Shown here: positions 43,681 to 52,390 of the stretch, in pieces
Layout of the letters: the number at the start of each line of letters is the position of its first letter
Numbering within the stretch: position 1 is the first letter of the stretch
NCBI GenBank assembly: GCA_002483085.1
Contig: DLHF01000013.1
Coordinates: forward strand, 173,275-237,274
Reading direction: 5' to 3'
DNA from: Ignavibacteria bacterium UBA7675
Lineage (GTDB): Bacteria; Bacteroidota; Ignavibacteria; Kapaibacteriales; UB7675
DNA length: 64,000 bases
The notes under the pieces: generated by a model
What the model was told of the DNA's origin: nothing
Databases searched by the model: none
What the model saw: the letters and a program-made list of their open reading frames with translations, nothing else
Position numbers and translations under genes: made by a program

Positions 43681-44145
43681 ATGACATTAGAGCAAACTCA
43701 TCTGCGCGTTGGCGTAAATGCCGCTATCGTCCGCGATGGGTGTATCCTCCTTGTTGAGTTCGACGATGGCACGCCGCACTACAACCTACCCGGTGGGGGC
43801 GTGGAAACAGGGGAATCCATATACGATGCTTTGCACCGCGAGCTGCGCGAAGAAACCTGCTGCACAGTGCTTATAGAACGCTTACTCCTTGTGTGGGAAT
43901 ACTTCCCACCGCAGCACGACAACCGATATGGCAATCGCCACAAACTCGGCCTTGTCTTCCTCTGCTCGCTTACAGGCGACAACGAGCCGCGCCTGCCCGA
44001 TTATCCTGATGCTCACCAAACAGCCGTGCGCTGGCTGCCAATAGCACAAATTGATACCATTCCGCTGCTACCGCAGATAGGAACGCGCCTTATCAAAGCC
44101 ATAGACAACCCATCTGAAAATGACTTTATCACCGGCCTGCCATAG
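43681..44145 (+). CDS. NUDIX hydrolase
   Basis: 154 residues. The NUDIX box GX5EX7REUXEEXGU is present as GGGVETGESIYDALHRELRE followed by ETCC. A typical NUDIX start (AAIVRDGCILLVEFDDGTPH) and a C-terminal HQTAVRWLPIAQID fit the ADP-ribose/ 8-oxo-dGTP-type group. Possible role in CoA-derivative or nucleotide clean-up next to paa genes. Last gene of the presumed paa transcript. Confidence 0.88.
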   Translation: MTLEQTHLRVGVNAAIVRDGCILLVEFDDGTPHYNLPGGGVETGESIYDALHRELREETCCTVLIERLLLVWEYFPPQHDNRYGNRHKLGLVFLCSLTGDNEPRLPDYPDAHQTAVRWLPIAQIDTIPLLPQIGTRLIKAIDNPSENDFITGLP

Positions 44146-44168
44146 GCTTCGGCCATGACGCCATCCGT

Positions 44169-44234
44169 GCTACTACGTAGAAATAATAAGTGTACTGCTG
44201 ATGTACAAACCTCGTACTACGTAGAAAAAATCAG
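44169..44234 (+). repeat. Two short direct repeats of the TACTACGTAG block
   Basis: CTACTACGTAGAAA (44170-44183) and GTACTACGTAGAAAAAATCAGA (44213-44234, shared part under 22 bases) repeat the 5' half of the regulon block at 44261 and 58106. The palindrome CTACGTAG is in both. Probably extra regulator-binding sites upstream of the MVL promoter. Confidence 0.6.
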
Positions 44235-44260
44235 AGAATAACCACCTCCATTGCCCACAC

Positions 44261-44322
44261 ACTACATAGAAAAAATCAGACAGCCGCCGATTGATAAAGC
44301 CTATGCAGATTCATTAGTTTTG
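44261..44322 (+). promoter_or_regulatory. Regulon promoter block 1 (upstream of the MVL lectin)
   Basis: ACTACATAGAAAAAATCAGAC followed by AGCCGCCGATTGAT, with TTG at 44291-44293, 21 bases, then TAGTTTTG at 44315-44322 (perfect TAnnTTTG). The same block with the same spacing occurs before 57541 and 58285. The leader to the lectin ATG would be about 410 bases. Confidence 0.6.
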
Positions 44323-44739
44323 TACCTGTCAAACGCGCATATCCGGATAGCGTTAGCGCACTTCAGGGACAGCCTGTAGTTAGGGGAAATGGAGCACTCT
44401 ACATCGCGACCGTACATCGCATGTACGCTTTATTCGCAACCCAGCACACATAGCCTGATCTATGTATTCTGTAGCGGTTTCGTCCGAAACGTGGTCTGAT
44501 ATTCTCTTTATATCAAGAGGTAGGGGATAGCAGATATCTCCACACGATTTTAGAACAGCATTTAATACCGCAGACTTGACAGGCGTGAACGTGAAAGGGT
44601 GCAGCAGGATAATAGGGCTGACCATAGAAGTGCAGACACCAACAACAGTGGAGCTATGCACCACTTAAAAAAACAGAGGCGGAATCCCGAAAAGCCTGAA
44701 ACAGAGTAGGGAAGAAAAACAACATATGAATATACTACT
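44323..44739 (+). other. Long untranslated stretch before the lectin gene
   Basis: No supported gene. Contains a perfect hairpin CGTACAT-CGC-ATGTACG at 44411-44427 and an ATCCGGAT palindrome near 44341. It may be a 5' leader of the lectin mRNA. A 94-codon frame on the other strand (44380-44664) has no protein features that support it. Ribosome site for the lectin is weak. Confidence 0.4.
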
Positions 44740-45084
44740 ATGGCAAATTACAATGTAAACATTCCCGCTGGTCCGATTTGGAACAATGACGATGCAAAAA
44801 CCAAAGGACCTATCGTAGCAGCAGCTCACCTTGGCACATTTACCGGCCAATGGAATACTGTAGTAGAAAGTGCAATGAGCGTTGTAGAAGTAACGCTCAA
44901 CGTTCCCCAAGACGGCCCCAACAGCGTCACGCTCGACGTTCTGGCTGGTCCGATCTGGAACAACGATGATGCACAGGTAAAATGCCCGGTTGTATGCGCT
45001 TCCTATGGTGGCACATGGAATGGCCAATGGAACACTGTAGTTGAAGGCAAAATGAGCGTTTGCGGCTGCGTGTTCAAATTCTGA
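44740..45084 (+). CDS. MVL-type oligomannose-binding lectin
   Basis: 114 residues made of two tandem 50-residue repeats (about 4-54 and 64-114), each with (P/L)AGPIWNNDDA, a GQWNTVVE segment and MSV. Trp14/Trp38 and Trp73/Trp97 match the sugar-binding positions of MVL, the Microcystis viridis lectin, whose size (113) and repeat plan are the same. MVL binds the Man2GlcNAc2 core of high-mannose glycans, neutralises viruses and has weak glycosidase activity. No signal peptide, as in MVL. The second repeat has four extra Cys (82, 86, 108, 110), which MVL lacks. Preceded by the regulon block and followed by a strong terminator, so it is a single-gene unit. Confidence 0.92.
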   Translation: MANYNVNIPAGPIWNNDDAKTKGPIVAAAHLGTFTGQWNTVVESAMSVVEVTLNVPQDGPNSVTLDVLAGPIWNNDDAQVKCPVVCASYGGTWNGQWNTVVEGKMSVCGCVFKF

Positions 45085-45115
45085 TCGAGTGTGCATACAC
45101 TCATCCTCCTATGAG

Positions 45116-45149
45116 AAGAGCGGCTGTAATTTTCGTTACAGCCGCTCTT
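45116..45149. terminator. Bidirectional terminator between lectin and outer-membrane protein genes
   Basis: Perfect 14-bp arms AAGAGCGGCTGTAA (45116-45129) and TTACAGCCGCTCTT (45136-45149) with a TTTTCG loop; T-rich sequence on the plus-strand side. Confidence 0.88.
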
Positions 45150-45179
45150 ATGTTTTCCGAGGTACAATAGCAGAATATG

Positions 45180-46145
45180 CTACCAGAGCCAAGCGAGCTG
45201 CACCGACAGCCGGTTGTGCGTGCGAATCTGCCCACCTGCCAGATCCTGATCGATGGGTATGTACAGCTTTGCTCCCACAACAACAGCACGCGCAATGTAC
45301 ACATCCGCCCCGGCTGTAGCAGCGAAAAGTGTCCCGCCAGTTTCCACAACCGCAACCGAGCTTCTAGTGTCCTGATCGCTCCATTCTGCATAGAGACCGA
45401 GACCGGGCGCAACCGTGAAGCTCTCGCCAGCCGGTATAGTGTACGTGGCCGCCAGCGCACCGTTCAGGCGATTGCCAAAGCGATAGTTCCGGCTGTTGGC
45501 CGTGTTGATGCGATAATTGACCTCAGTATGTGCAGCAAAAGCGTCCAATTGCAGGGTGTATGTGCCCGCCAGAAGAATATCGGTACTGCCGGTGCCGAGC
45601 TGAAAATTGGCATTGGCCACACCTTCTTCGCCGAGTTCCTCATAGCTGTAGCGTCCCGTAGGCAGCTTTACACCGCCGCCTGCCGAAAGCCTGTGTTTCC
45701 ACGCTGAAGCCTCGCAATCGGGCGCATCCGAAGAATAAAGCGTGTACTGCCCGAGCAAAAGAATATCTCCAACACCTCGCTGTTCTTTCTCGCCTTCGTC
45801 CACAAGCTGGCTATTGAACTGATACGGTAGCACTCCGGTAATCTGGAGCCGTTCTACAGGCGAATACCGCGCCCATAGTTCGGTAATCTTAAAAGTCTCC
45901 TTTGTACGCAAGTGTTCGGCATAGAGCAGGTGGGAGTCGAACGACATCGTGCGATAGCGCACACCGACGAAATTTGTTTCCACCTGCGACAGCATGCCCA
46001 TCGAGTAGTTACCCGTTCCGCAACCACATACATCGCATGCCTGAAGGCTGCCTAGCTGCACGGCCAACAGAAGCAGGAGTACCAGCAGCACATGGGCAAC
46101 AGCCCTAATGCGCTGCGAGTTTTTTATCGCGAAGGAATGTGTCAT
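45180..46145 (-). CDS. CDVCGCG outer-membrane barrel of the copper locus
   Basis: 321 residues. Signal peptide (VLLVLLLLLAVQLGSLQA) ends just before CDVCGCGTGNYSMG, a Cys motif that marks this family; the mature N terminus could bind a metal such as copper. The rest alternates as a beta-barrel (VGVRYRTMSFDSHLLY, YTLQLDAFAAHTEVNYRI). In Bacteroidota these proteins sit beside MbnP and a di-haem peroxidase. Here its start overlaps the end of the peroxidase gene by 41 bases, so the three are one operon. Transport role is inferred. Confidence 0.8.
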   Translation of the reverse strand: MTHSFAIKNSQRIRAVAHVLLVLLLLLAVQLGSLQACDVCGCGTGNYSMGMLSQVETNFVGVRYRTMSFDSHLLYAEHLRTKETFKITELWARYSPVERLQITGVLPYQFNSQLVDEGEKEQRGVGDILLLGQYTLYSSDAPDCEASAWKHRLSAGGGVKLPTGRYSYEELGEEGVANANFQLGTGSTDILLAGTYTLQLDAFAAHTEVNYRINTANSRNYRFGNRLNGALAATYTIPAGESFTVAPGLGLYAEWSDQDTRSSVAVVETGGTLFAATAGADVYIARAVVVGAKLYIPIDQDLAGGQIRTHNRLSVQLAWLW

Positions 46146-47205
46146 CAGTCAGAGTTGAAAGGAATGTAATAATCAGTTGTTTTTCTTCAGTAGTAAGAGC
46201 TATTCCCGTTTGTGCACCCGACCGCAAAAGCGGGTCGAGTGTTGGCAGGTCGTTGACGCCTCCTGCATAGTGATCCATTACTTCATCTAATGTATAGAAT
46301 CTTCCATCGTGCATATAGGGCGAAGTAACAGCTACATTCCGCAGGCTTGGCACCTTGAATGTATAGTCGTCTTGTGCATTGAGAGTAATGATCGACCGCC
46401 CCTTGTCCTTGCTGGTCGCCGTGCTCACGCCATTATTTCGGAAGCTGAAATCGGTAAAGAGTTCACCGCTGTGGCACGAGGCACATTTGTGCGAAAAAAG
46501 CTCGCGTCCGCGCAGTTCTGGCTCTGTAAGCTGCACTCCTTCGCCGCGCACAAAGCTGTCATAGCGCGAATTAGACGACACGCACATCACCATAAACTGC
46601 GAAAGTGCTTTTAGCAAGCGGCTCGTAGTAATTTCCTCCGAGCCAAAGGCGCGTTGGAACATCCCAGGATATGCTGGCGAAGAACGGAGTTTACGCAGAA
46701 TATTTTCCAACTTTTCGTCCATTTCCACCGGGTTTTCGATAGGAGCAATGGGGAATAAGTCTAAATCGTGCACACCACCATCCCACATGAACACTGGCTG
46801 CCACGCCATGTTCATCACTGGCGGCGAATTGCGTGTGCCGAGCTTGTCGTCGATACCGTGGCTTACATCGTGTCCGTGATGGGTAAATCCCGACGCCTGC
46901 TGATGACAGCTTCCACAACTTATCGAGCCATCACGCGAGAGAATGCCGTCGTAAAACAATGTGCGCCCCAGCTCGAAACCCGCGTTTGTGACGGGATTCG
47001 CCGCAAAGTTGTAGGCAGGAGCCGGGAAATTAGCGGGCTGCACAAAGCGAATATCTTCCACAACGGTTGGGACGGGCTCATCATCCTGGCAGCCGGAGAG
47101 CAGGACAATACACATGGCAAAAGCCACACCGATCCAACCAGTACGCCAAAGACTGATACCGCGCTGTACATGAGCCCTCTGTTGTTGTAGCATGGCAATC
47201 AACAT
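46105..47205 (-). CDS. Di-haem cytochrome c peroxidase-like lipoprotein (MauG/MbnH type)
   Basis: 366 residues. Lipobox LSGC with Cys39. Two c-type haem sites: CGSCH (97-101) and CASCH (241-245). MHDGRFYTLDEVMDHY and RGRELFSHK are typical for the family. MbnH acts on a Trp of MbnP to make kynurenine for copper binding; that partnership is inferred from order. ATG at 47205 overlaps the stop of mbnP by one base (TAATG), showing coupling. Confidence 0.92.
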   Translation of the reverse strand: MLIAMLQQQRAHVQRGISLWRTGWIGVAFAMCIVLLSGCQDDEPVPTVVEDIRFVQPANFPAPAYNFAANPVTNAGFELGRTLFYDGILSRDGSISCGSCHQQASGFTHHGHDVSHGIDDKLGTRNSPPVMNMAWQPVFMWDGGVHDLDLFPIAPIENPVEMDEKLENILRKLRSSPAYPGMFQRAFGSEEITTSRLLKALSQFMVMCVSSNSRYDSFVRGEGVQLTEPELRGRELFSHKCASCHSGELFTDFSFRNNGVSTATSKDKGRSIITLNAQDDYTFKVPSLRNVAVTSPYMHDGRFYTLDEVMDHYAGGVNDLPTLDPLLRSGAQTGIALTTEEKQLIITFLSTLTDDTFLRDKKLAAH

Positions 47206-48014
47206 TAGTCGTTGTGGATATGGTCCACATTGAACATGTGGCTGTAGTTATCGGCTATGTTCACGGAGAACGGCGCGAACATCACGGTTGGGTTTTGGGC
47301 AATGCTCAGTGTTGTAGAGCCATTGAAGAGCTTCATCACATCGGCCAGCATGTGTATCGTCGGCGTGATAGCAGTCCGAACTGTGGCTACCGAGCTGCCG
47401 AAAGAGCAGGTAACTGTTTTGATATTGTTGATTGTGGGTTCGGTCATACCGCCAAAGCCACCGATATGATAACGGTATTTCCCACCTGCATCGTCGGGAG
47501 CCTGTGCCGATTTTCCTTCGAGTTTTAGGAAAATATAACCGGAATTCCACGCCCAGTACATGCCGGTTGCCGGGTCGAGCGCGCCGGTACGCCTGCCGAC
47601 ATCCATCGTATTGCGAAGACTGTCCACGCCAATAGTAAATGTGATGCTCGTGTAGTTGCCTGCGGGAATATTGTGCAGCGTGATCTCCTGCGAAGCGCGT
47701 TCGCTTTCCTGAATCAGAAAATAGCTGCTGTCTTGGGGCACGATGTACTGATTATTGTTTTTATCGGTAAGGATGATGTTGCTGATATAATAGTCGAATA
47801 TATCAACACTAAAGGTCTCACCCGCCGCATTGGTGTAGTTCTGCTGTCCGCCAAGCTGCAGATTCCTATTGCCGACGACATTATCAAATTCCACCGACAA
47901 CGACCCTTTTTCGCTGGGGTCAAATTCCGAAGTTGGGCTGTTGTCCTCGGAGCAGGAAAAGCTAAGCAGGAAAAGCGCAATTGCTGTGAGTACGGGTATT
48001 GTATTGATTTTCAT
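47205..48014 (-). CDS. MbnP family copper-binding lipoprotein
   Basis: 269 residues from the ATG at 48014 (MKINTIPVLT). Signal with a loose lipobox ending FSC21. Core motifs LSVEFDNVVGNRNLQL, VDIFDYYISNIILTD, and GMYWAWNSGYIFLKLEG are the MbnP signature; the Trp-rich MYWAW is where MbnP of methanotrophs is modified. The tail has MFNVDHIHND, with His residues that could take copper. First gene before the MbnH-like gene. Whether a methanobactin is involved is doubtful, since none is seen. Confidence 0.9.
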   Translation of the reverse strand: MKINTIPVLTAIALFLLSFSCSEDNSPTSEFDPSEKGSLSVEFDNVVGNRNLQLGGQQNYTNAAGETFSVDIFDYYISNIILTDKNNNQYIVPQDSSYFLIQESERASQEITLHNIPAGNYTSITFTIGVDSLRNTMDVGRRTGALDPATGMYWAWNSGYIFLKLEGKSAQAPDDAGGKYRYHIGGFGGMTEPTINNIKTVTCSFGSSVATVRTAITPTIHMLADVMKLFNGSTTLSIAQNPTVMFAPFSVNIADNYSHMFNVDHIHND

Positions 48015-48168
48015 AGCGATAGCCTGATTATATAAAAGAAGATACACAGAAATAATGTCGGCAAGCCGAGGCTTGTCGATAGGAAAATAATTGCTTACTG
48101 AAAAGCAGGGAACGGGCAGACGCTGTTGTGCTTACGTCAGAACATGGATAGGCAAAGGCGATGAGAAA

Positions 48169-48540
48169 TCAGGCTCGTGGGGGGAGAAATGGCGGGGTAG
48201 ATGCGCGGAAAAGCGTTGATTGAGTATAGGAATAGGTGACTGCATCGTGTGTATGCAGCACTGGTGCAAGTACTGGCGATGTAGCCAAGCAGCAAGACCA
48301 ATCGGGCATAGAGAGGCGTTCTCGGCTGCCGTCGCGCTCTTCGCGCTCTTCTTGTTGCTTGAGGTTTTTCTGTAAATGGCACCGCCCATTGCACTGCAAA
48401 GCGGGCTTGTCCCTATTCACACAAAGCTCTGAAACGATAAATTTGTAATTGATAGCGTAGTCGAGGAATGGCAGAGCTGTGCGGCATACCGTCGCAATGT
48501 ACAGGGGGAGTAAAAGCAGGATGAGAGCAGACCGAATCAC
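48169..48540 (-). CDS. Small CNGKC-type membrane-anchored protein
   Basis: 123 residues. N-terminal helix LILLLLPLYIATVCRTAL, then YAINYKFIVSELCVNRDKPA and QCNGRCHLQKNL, the pattern of a Bacteroidota small-protein family (CxNRxxPxxxCNGKCxL) that lies in metal/TonB loci. Four Cys suggest metal binding or disulfides. It is the first gene upstream of the MbnP gene on the same strand, 154 bases away. The C-terminal 45 residues look unlike the family and may be variable. Confidence 0.72.
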   Translation of the reverse strand: MIRSALILLLLPLYIATVCRTALPFLDYAINYKFIVSELCVNRDKPALQCNGRCHLQKNLKQQEEREERDGSRERLSMPDWSCCLATSPVLAPVLHTHDAVTYSYTQSTLFRASTPPFLPPRA

Positions 48541-48654
48541 AGAGTGTTATCCAACCATACACATGAGAACGGCCAAAATTACGGAAAAACAGAACACAAA
48601 CGAAGAAATTTTTAGCTATGCGCTTGTAAAACTGCGATGGAGGTAGTGCAACCG

Positions 48655-48715
48655 TGCAGCGGATATTGCAGCGCGGTGCACAGAGGGAACGGCTGGACAA
48701 AGACAAAGGCGACCA
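48655..48715 (+). repeat. Interspersed repeat fragment
   Basis: GCAGCGGATATTGCAGCGCG and GGTGCACAGAGGGAACGGC (48657-48694) match the core GCGGATGTGCAGCGCGGTGC with a few changes. It lies before the end of the YjbQ gene. Confidence 0.5.
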
Positions 48716-48726
48716 ATACTATACTC

Positions 48727-49161
48727 CTATGCTGCGTTGCCGGTGACTGTAACGACAAGTGTTCTACTGCGGGCGTGATTGCGGTGTTCGCACAGATATA
48801 CGCCTTGCCATGTACCGAGCGCAAGTTTCCCGTTGGTGACAGGCACAGAAACCGAGCTGCCGAGCACTGAGCTTTTTATATGTGAAGTCATATCATCGGT
48901 GCCCTCGTCGAGATGGCGATACAGCTCCGGGTGTTCGGGCACTAAGCGATTGAAGTGGTTTTCAAAATCTTCGCGCACTGTTGGATCGGCATTCTCATTG
49001 ATTGTAAGAGAAGCGCTTGTGTGCTGAATAAAGATATGAGCTACACCACAACGCACGGTGGCGAGTTCGGGAAGCTCGCGCTCGATTTCGCGTGTGACAA
49101 TATGGAATCCACGCGCCCGCGCCGGCAACCGTATTGACTTCTGAAAGCAAACAAATCCCAT
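48727..49161 (-). CDS. yjbQ: YjbQ/UPF0047 family protein (secondary thiamine-phosphate synthase)
   Basis: 144 residues. Conserved motifs: VAHIFIQHTSASLTINENAD, HLDEGTDDMTSHIKSSVLGS, and LGTWQGVYLCEHRNH. Residues Asp/His/Glu in these blocks bind a metal in YjbQ. E. coli YjbQ has weak thiamine-phosphate synthase activity; the real job is unclear. It is nine bases after the antiporter gene on the same strand. Confidence 0.92.
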   Translation of the reverse strand: MGFVCFQKSIRLPARARGFHIVTREIERELPELATVRCGVAHIFIQHTSASLTINENADPTVREDFENHFNRLVPEHPELYRHLDEGTDDMTSHIKSSVLGSSVSVPVTNGKLALGTWQGVYLCEHRNHARSRTLVVTVTGNAA

Positions 49162-49170
49162 CGCATGCTC

Positions 49171-51192
49171 CTATCGGCGTAATAATTTTTTAAGACCAGA
49201 CGTTCCTTCGCGCCGTGCGACGAGCTCAGCCACACGGGCGACGTTTTCGGGCTCGCCAAACAACACGAGAATATCATTATTTTCTAAAGCGGTATCTGCT
49301 CCCGGATTGGCTACAAGCTCTGCACCACGGCGTATGGCCAGCAGCGTAACACCGTAGTCGCGGCGCAGACCAATTTCGTCGAGAGTTTTACCAAGCACCA
49401 TTGCTTTTTGCTTGATACGCACTGTTGTGATATCCATATCGCTCAGATACGAGCGTACATCGGGAAAGGTAGTAGAGGGCAAATCGTTGCTGCGCAGCAT
49501 TTTATACTTATCAGCTCGCACCTCGGCAATAAGCTGTGCCAGATCGTCCTGCGGCACAAAATACTTCACAAGCACGCGCGAGAAAATTTCGATAGACGCT
49601 TCTAATTCCTCGGGGATCACTTCGTTGGCACCGAGGTCGTACAGCGCCTGCTCCTCGTGCAAAAAGCGTGTTCGGGCAATAATATGGACATTAGGGTTGA
49701 GGTAACGCGCCATTTGCACTGCCTGCCGGGTAGCAAACAAATCGGAAATAGCAATCACCACCACACGCGCATGTTTGATTTTGACATGCTCAAGAATATA
49801 GTCCTGCGACGCATCCCCATAAAAAATCGGCTCGCCTTTGCCGCGTTCTGTTTCTACAGTTTCGGCATTCATTTCAATAATCGTATAGGGGATATGCGCC
49901 ACACGCGCCGCCTGCACAAGATGCCTACCACTGGGGCCAAACCCTATGACAATCAGGTGATCGCGCAGTTCCTCCTGTACCGGAGCAGCTTCTTCGTCGA
50001 CATTCCTTATCATCAGGCGCCGCACCAGCGTGTTGTTCATCACTCTTTGCGTAGCCGAGGGAGCAATGCGCAGAATAAACGGCGTCGCAGCCATGGTAAT
50101 AATTGTCACCGCCAGAAATATCTGGTACATTTCCTGCGATAGCAGGCCAGTCTCAACACCCGACTGCGAAAGAATAAAAGAGAACTCACCGATCTGGCAC
50201 ACAGCGAGCCCAGCCAACAATGCCGGGCGAAACGAAAAGCCAGCGATACGCAAAGCGATAACACCAGTAGCGAGCTTTACCGCAAACACAACTATCACTA
50301 AGCTACCGATAGCGAGCGGTTCGGCAAACACGATGCGCACGTTCAGCAGCATACCTATCGACACAAAGAAAAAGCTGGTAAAAATATCGCGAAAGGGCAG
50401 GATACTGCTCAATGCCTGGTAGCTGTACTCCGACTCCGAAATAATAAGTCCGGCCAGAAAAGCACCAAGCGCAAGCGACAAGCCGATGCTGGACGTAAGC
50501 CACGCTACAGCAAAGCAGATAACAACAACACACAGCAAAAACAGCTCACGGCTGCGAATACGGGCTATATAGTACAGCAGCTTGGGCACAATCGAGCGCG
50601 CTGCAAGCAGCACAAGAGCGACAACTCCTACTGCTTGAGCCACGAGCTTGAGGATTTCCATTGGTTCCGGGCTTGAGTTGCCGCTGAGTATAGGAGTGGC
50701 AATCATCATCGGCACCACAGCAATATCCTGGAAAATCAGCACTGCCAGAGCGGCTTTTCCCTGCGGGCTTTCTACTGCCGAACGCTCCTGAAAATCTTTC
50801 AGAACAATAGCAGTACTACTGAGCGATACCAGAAAACCAATGAAAATTGCCGTTTTCAGCGATGCGCCGTTGGTAGCGGCAAGCGCAATAGACGCACCAA
50901 TAGTAAGCACCACCTGTAAAACACCGCCAAGCAGCACGACGCGCTTCATTTTTAAGAGATCGCGCAGCGAGAACTCCAGCCCGATAGTAAACAGCAGAAG
51001 AATAACGCCTATCTCGGCCAGCACTTCTACATTCGCTACCTCGCTGATAAACCGAAACCCATACGGGCCAGCAATCGCTCCGGTAGCCAGCAGCCCAATG
51101 ACCGTAGGAATGCGCAGGTAGTGGCACACCAACAGCACCACAACAGCCAAAGCGAAAATAATAACAACGTCTGCAAGCAGAGGTATGTGCAT
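49171..51192 (-). CDS. CPA2-type cation:proton antiporter with RCK domains (KefB-like)
   Basis: 673 residues. About 12 membrane helices to residue 390; LLLFTIGLEFSLRDL and FQDIAVVPMMIA carry the conserved Gln-Asp of CPA2. Residues 410-530 are a TrkA-N (RCK) domain starting VIGFGPSGRHLVQAA with acidic IIEMNAE; residues 585-660 a TrkA-C domain. Potassium export or pH control is the family role. Start 1191 bases from TerC? Here simply: it begins 11 bases after the TerC gene ending at 51204, so they form one operon with yjbQ. Confidence 0.9.
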   Translation of the reverse strand: MHIPLLADVVIIFALAVVVLLVCHYLRIPTVIGLLATGAIAGPYGFRFISEVANVEVLAEIGVILLLFTIGLEFSLRDLLKMKRVVLLGGVLQVVLTIGASIALAATNGASLKTAIFIGFLVSLSSTAIVLKDFQERSAVESPQGKAALAVLIFQDIAVVPMMIATPILSGNSSPEPMEILKLVAQAVGVVALVLLAARSIVPKLLYYIARIRSRELFLLCVVVICFAVAWLTSSIGLSLALGAFLAGLIISESEYSYQALSSILPFRDIFTSFFFVSIGMLLNVRIVFAEPLAIGSLVIVVFAVKLATGVIALRIAGFSFRPALLAGLAVCQIGEFSFILSQSGVETGLLSQEMYQIFLAVTIITMAATPFILRIAPSATQRVMNNTLVRRLMIRNVDEEAAPVQEELRDHLIVIGFGPSGRHLVQAARVAHIPYTIIEMNAETVETERGKGEPIFYGDASQDYILEHVKIKHARVVVIAISDLFATRQAVQMARYLNPNVHIIARTRFLHEEQALYDLGANEVIPEELEASIEIFSRVLVKYFVPQDDLAQLIAEVRADKYKMLRSNDLPSTTFPDVRSYLSDMDITTVRIKQKAMVLGKTLDEIGLRRDYGVTLLAIRRGAELVANPGADTALENNDILVLFGEPENVARVAELVARREGTSGLKKLLRR

Positions 51193-51203
51193 AGCTATGC
51201 GCT

Positions 51204-52175
51204 TTAGATGACAGGTTTGCCGTCGTCCTCGTCCGGTGGCGGCGGTGGAAGTTCATTTTTTTTGTGCGGAATCAGGATAGAAAGCAACACCGAGACAAGT
51301 AGTATCCCGCCGATTACTCCTAATGCCAATATAATAGGCACGGGATAAATGTCGCCAACAAGCATTTTTACCCCTACAAACGCCAGCACTACGGCTAATC
51401 CGTACTTCAGGAAGTGGAACAAATCCATGATTCCCGCCAAAGCGAAATACAAGGAGCGCAAGCCGAGGATCGCAAACACATTGGATGTGTACACAATAAA
51501 TGAATCGCGCGTAACGGCGAAAATTGCCGGGATGGAATCGACGGCAAATACAAGGTCGGTCACTTCTACAACGATCAGCACCAAAATAAGCGGCGTTGCT
51601 ACTCGATGCCCGTTTTCCTTGATGAAAAATTTGTCGCCGTGGTACTCATGCGTTACCTTATACAACTTCCGGAATAAGCGCACAAAGATGTTTCGGTCGG
51701 GGTGGATGTCCGGCTCGTCATCCTGGAAAAACATTCTCACGCCCGTAAAGACAAGAAATGCTCCAAAAATGTAGATGATCCAGTGGAATTGCTCTATCAG
51801 CGCAGCGCCGAGGATGATGAGAATCCCGCGCATCACTAAAGCGCCAAGGATGCCCCAATACAAAATCTTGTGCTGATATATCGTAGGTACACGGAAATAG
51901 GAAAACAGGAGCAAGAACACAAATAGGTTGTCTACACTCAGGGACTTCTCAATGAGATACCCCGCCAGAAATTCTAATGCCGCAGTCTCGCCACGCGGAT
52001 GCCACAGCCAGATGCCAGTGTTAAAGAGCAGAGCCAGCGTAATCCAAACCGCACTCCAGCCAAGTGCTTCTTTAACACTCACGGTGTGCGACTTTTTATG
52101 AAAAATGCCAAGATCAAGCGCCAGCAGGCCGAGAATGAACAAATTGAAAAGTATCCAGGGCAGGATTTCACTCAT
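51204..52175 (-). CDS. TerC family membrane protein, second copy
   Basis: 323 residues from the ATG at 52175 (MSEILPWILFNLF); an earlier ATG would add 15. Nine helices. Two acidic TerC motifs: LIEKSLSVDNLFVF and VEVTDLVFAVDSIPAIFAVT. TerC proteins export manganese or act in tellurite resistance and exoenzyme metallation. It is about half identical to the copy ending at 52391, so a tandem duplication. C-terminal tail is Pro/Asp-rich. Same strand as the antiporter and YjbQ genes. Confidence 0.92.
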   Translation of the reverse strand: MSEILPWILFNLFILGLLALDLGIFHKKSHTVSVKEALGWSAVWITLALLFNTGIWLWHPRGETAALEFLAGYLIEKSLSVDNLFVFLLLFSYFRVPTIYQHKILYWGILGALVMRGILIILGAALIEQFHWIIYIFGAFLVFTGVRMFFQDDEPDIHPDRNIFVRLFRKLYKVTHEYHGDKFFIKENGHRVATPLILVLIVVEVTDLVFAVDSIPAIFAVTRDSFIVYTSNVFAILGLRSLYFALAGIMDLFHFLKYGLAVVLAFVGVKMLVGDIYPVPIILALGVIGGILLVSVLLSILIPHKKNELPPPPPDEDDGKPVI

Positions 52176-52390
52176 AAATACAGAGTCTTGGAAAAGTGGA
52201 CGGAAGGAGACCAGCATCATTTATGCCAGCAACTACATAAACCGCCAAAATTACATCGCGAGAGGGACTGAACCTAAATGTTTGTGGACACCTGTTTGTT
52301 CCGAATGCGGTCTGCTAAAGTGCAAAAAAGCGATCCCCACAATGAAGACCGCTCTGTTCATAACTGCAATTATGCTACCGTCCGAATCCG

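Noticed and set aside
44380..44664. 94-codon minus-strand frame before the lectin gene
   Set aside because: No ribosome site or family; overlaps hairpins of the supposed leader.
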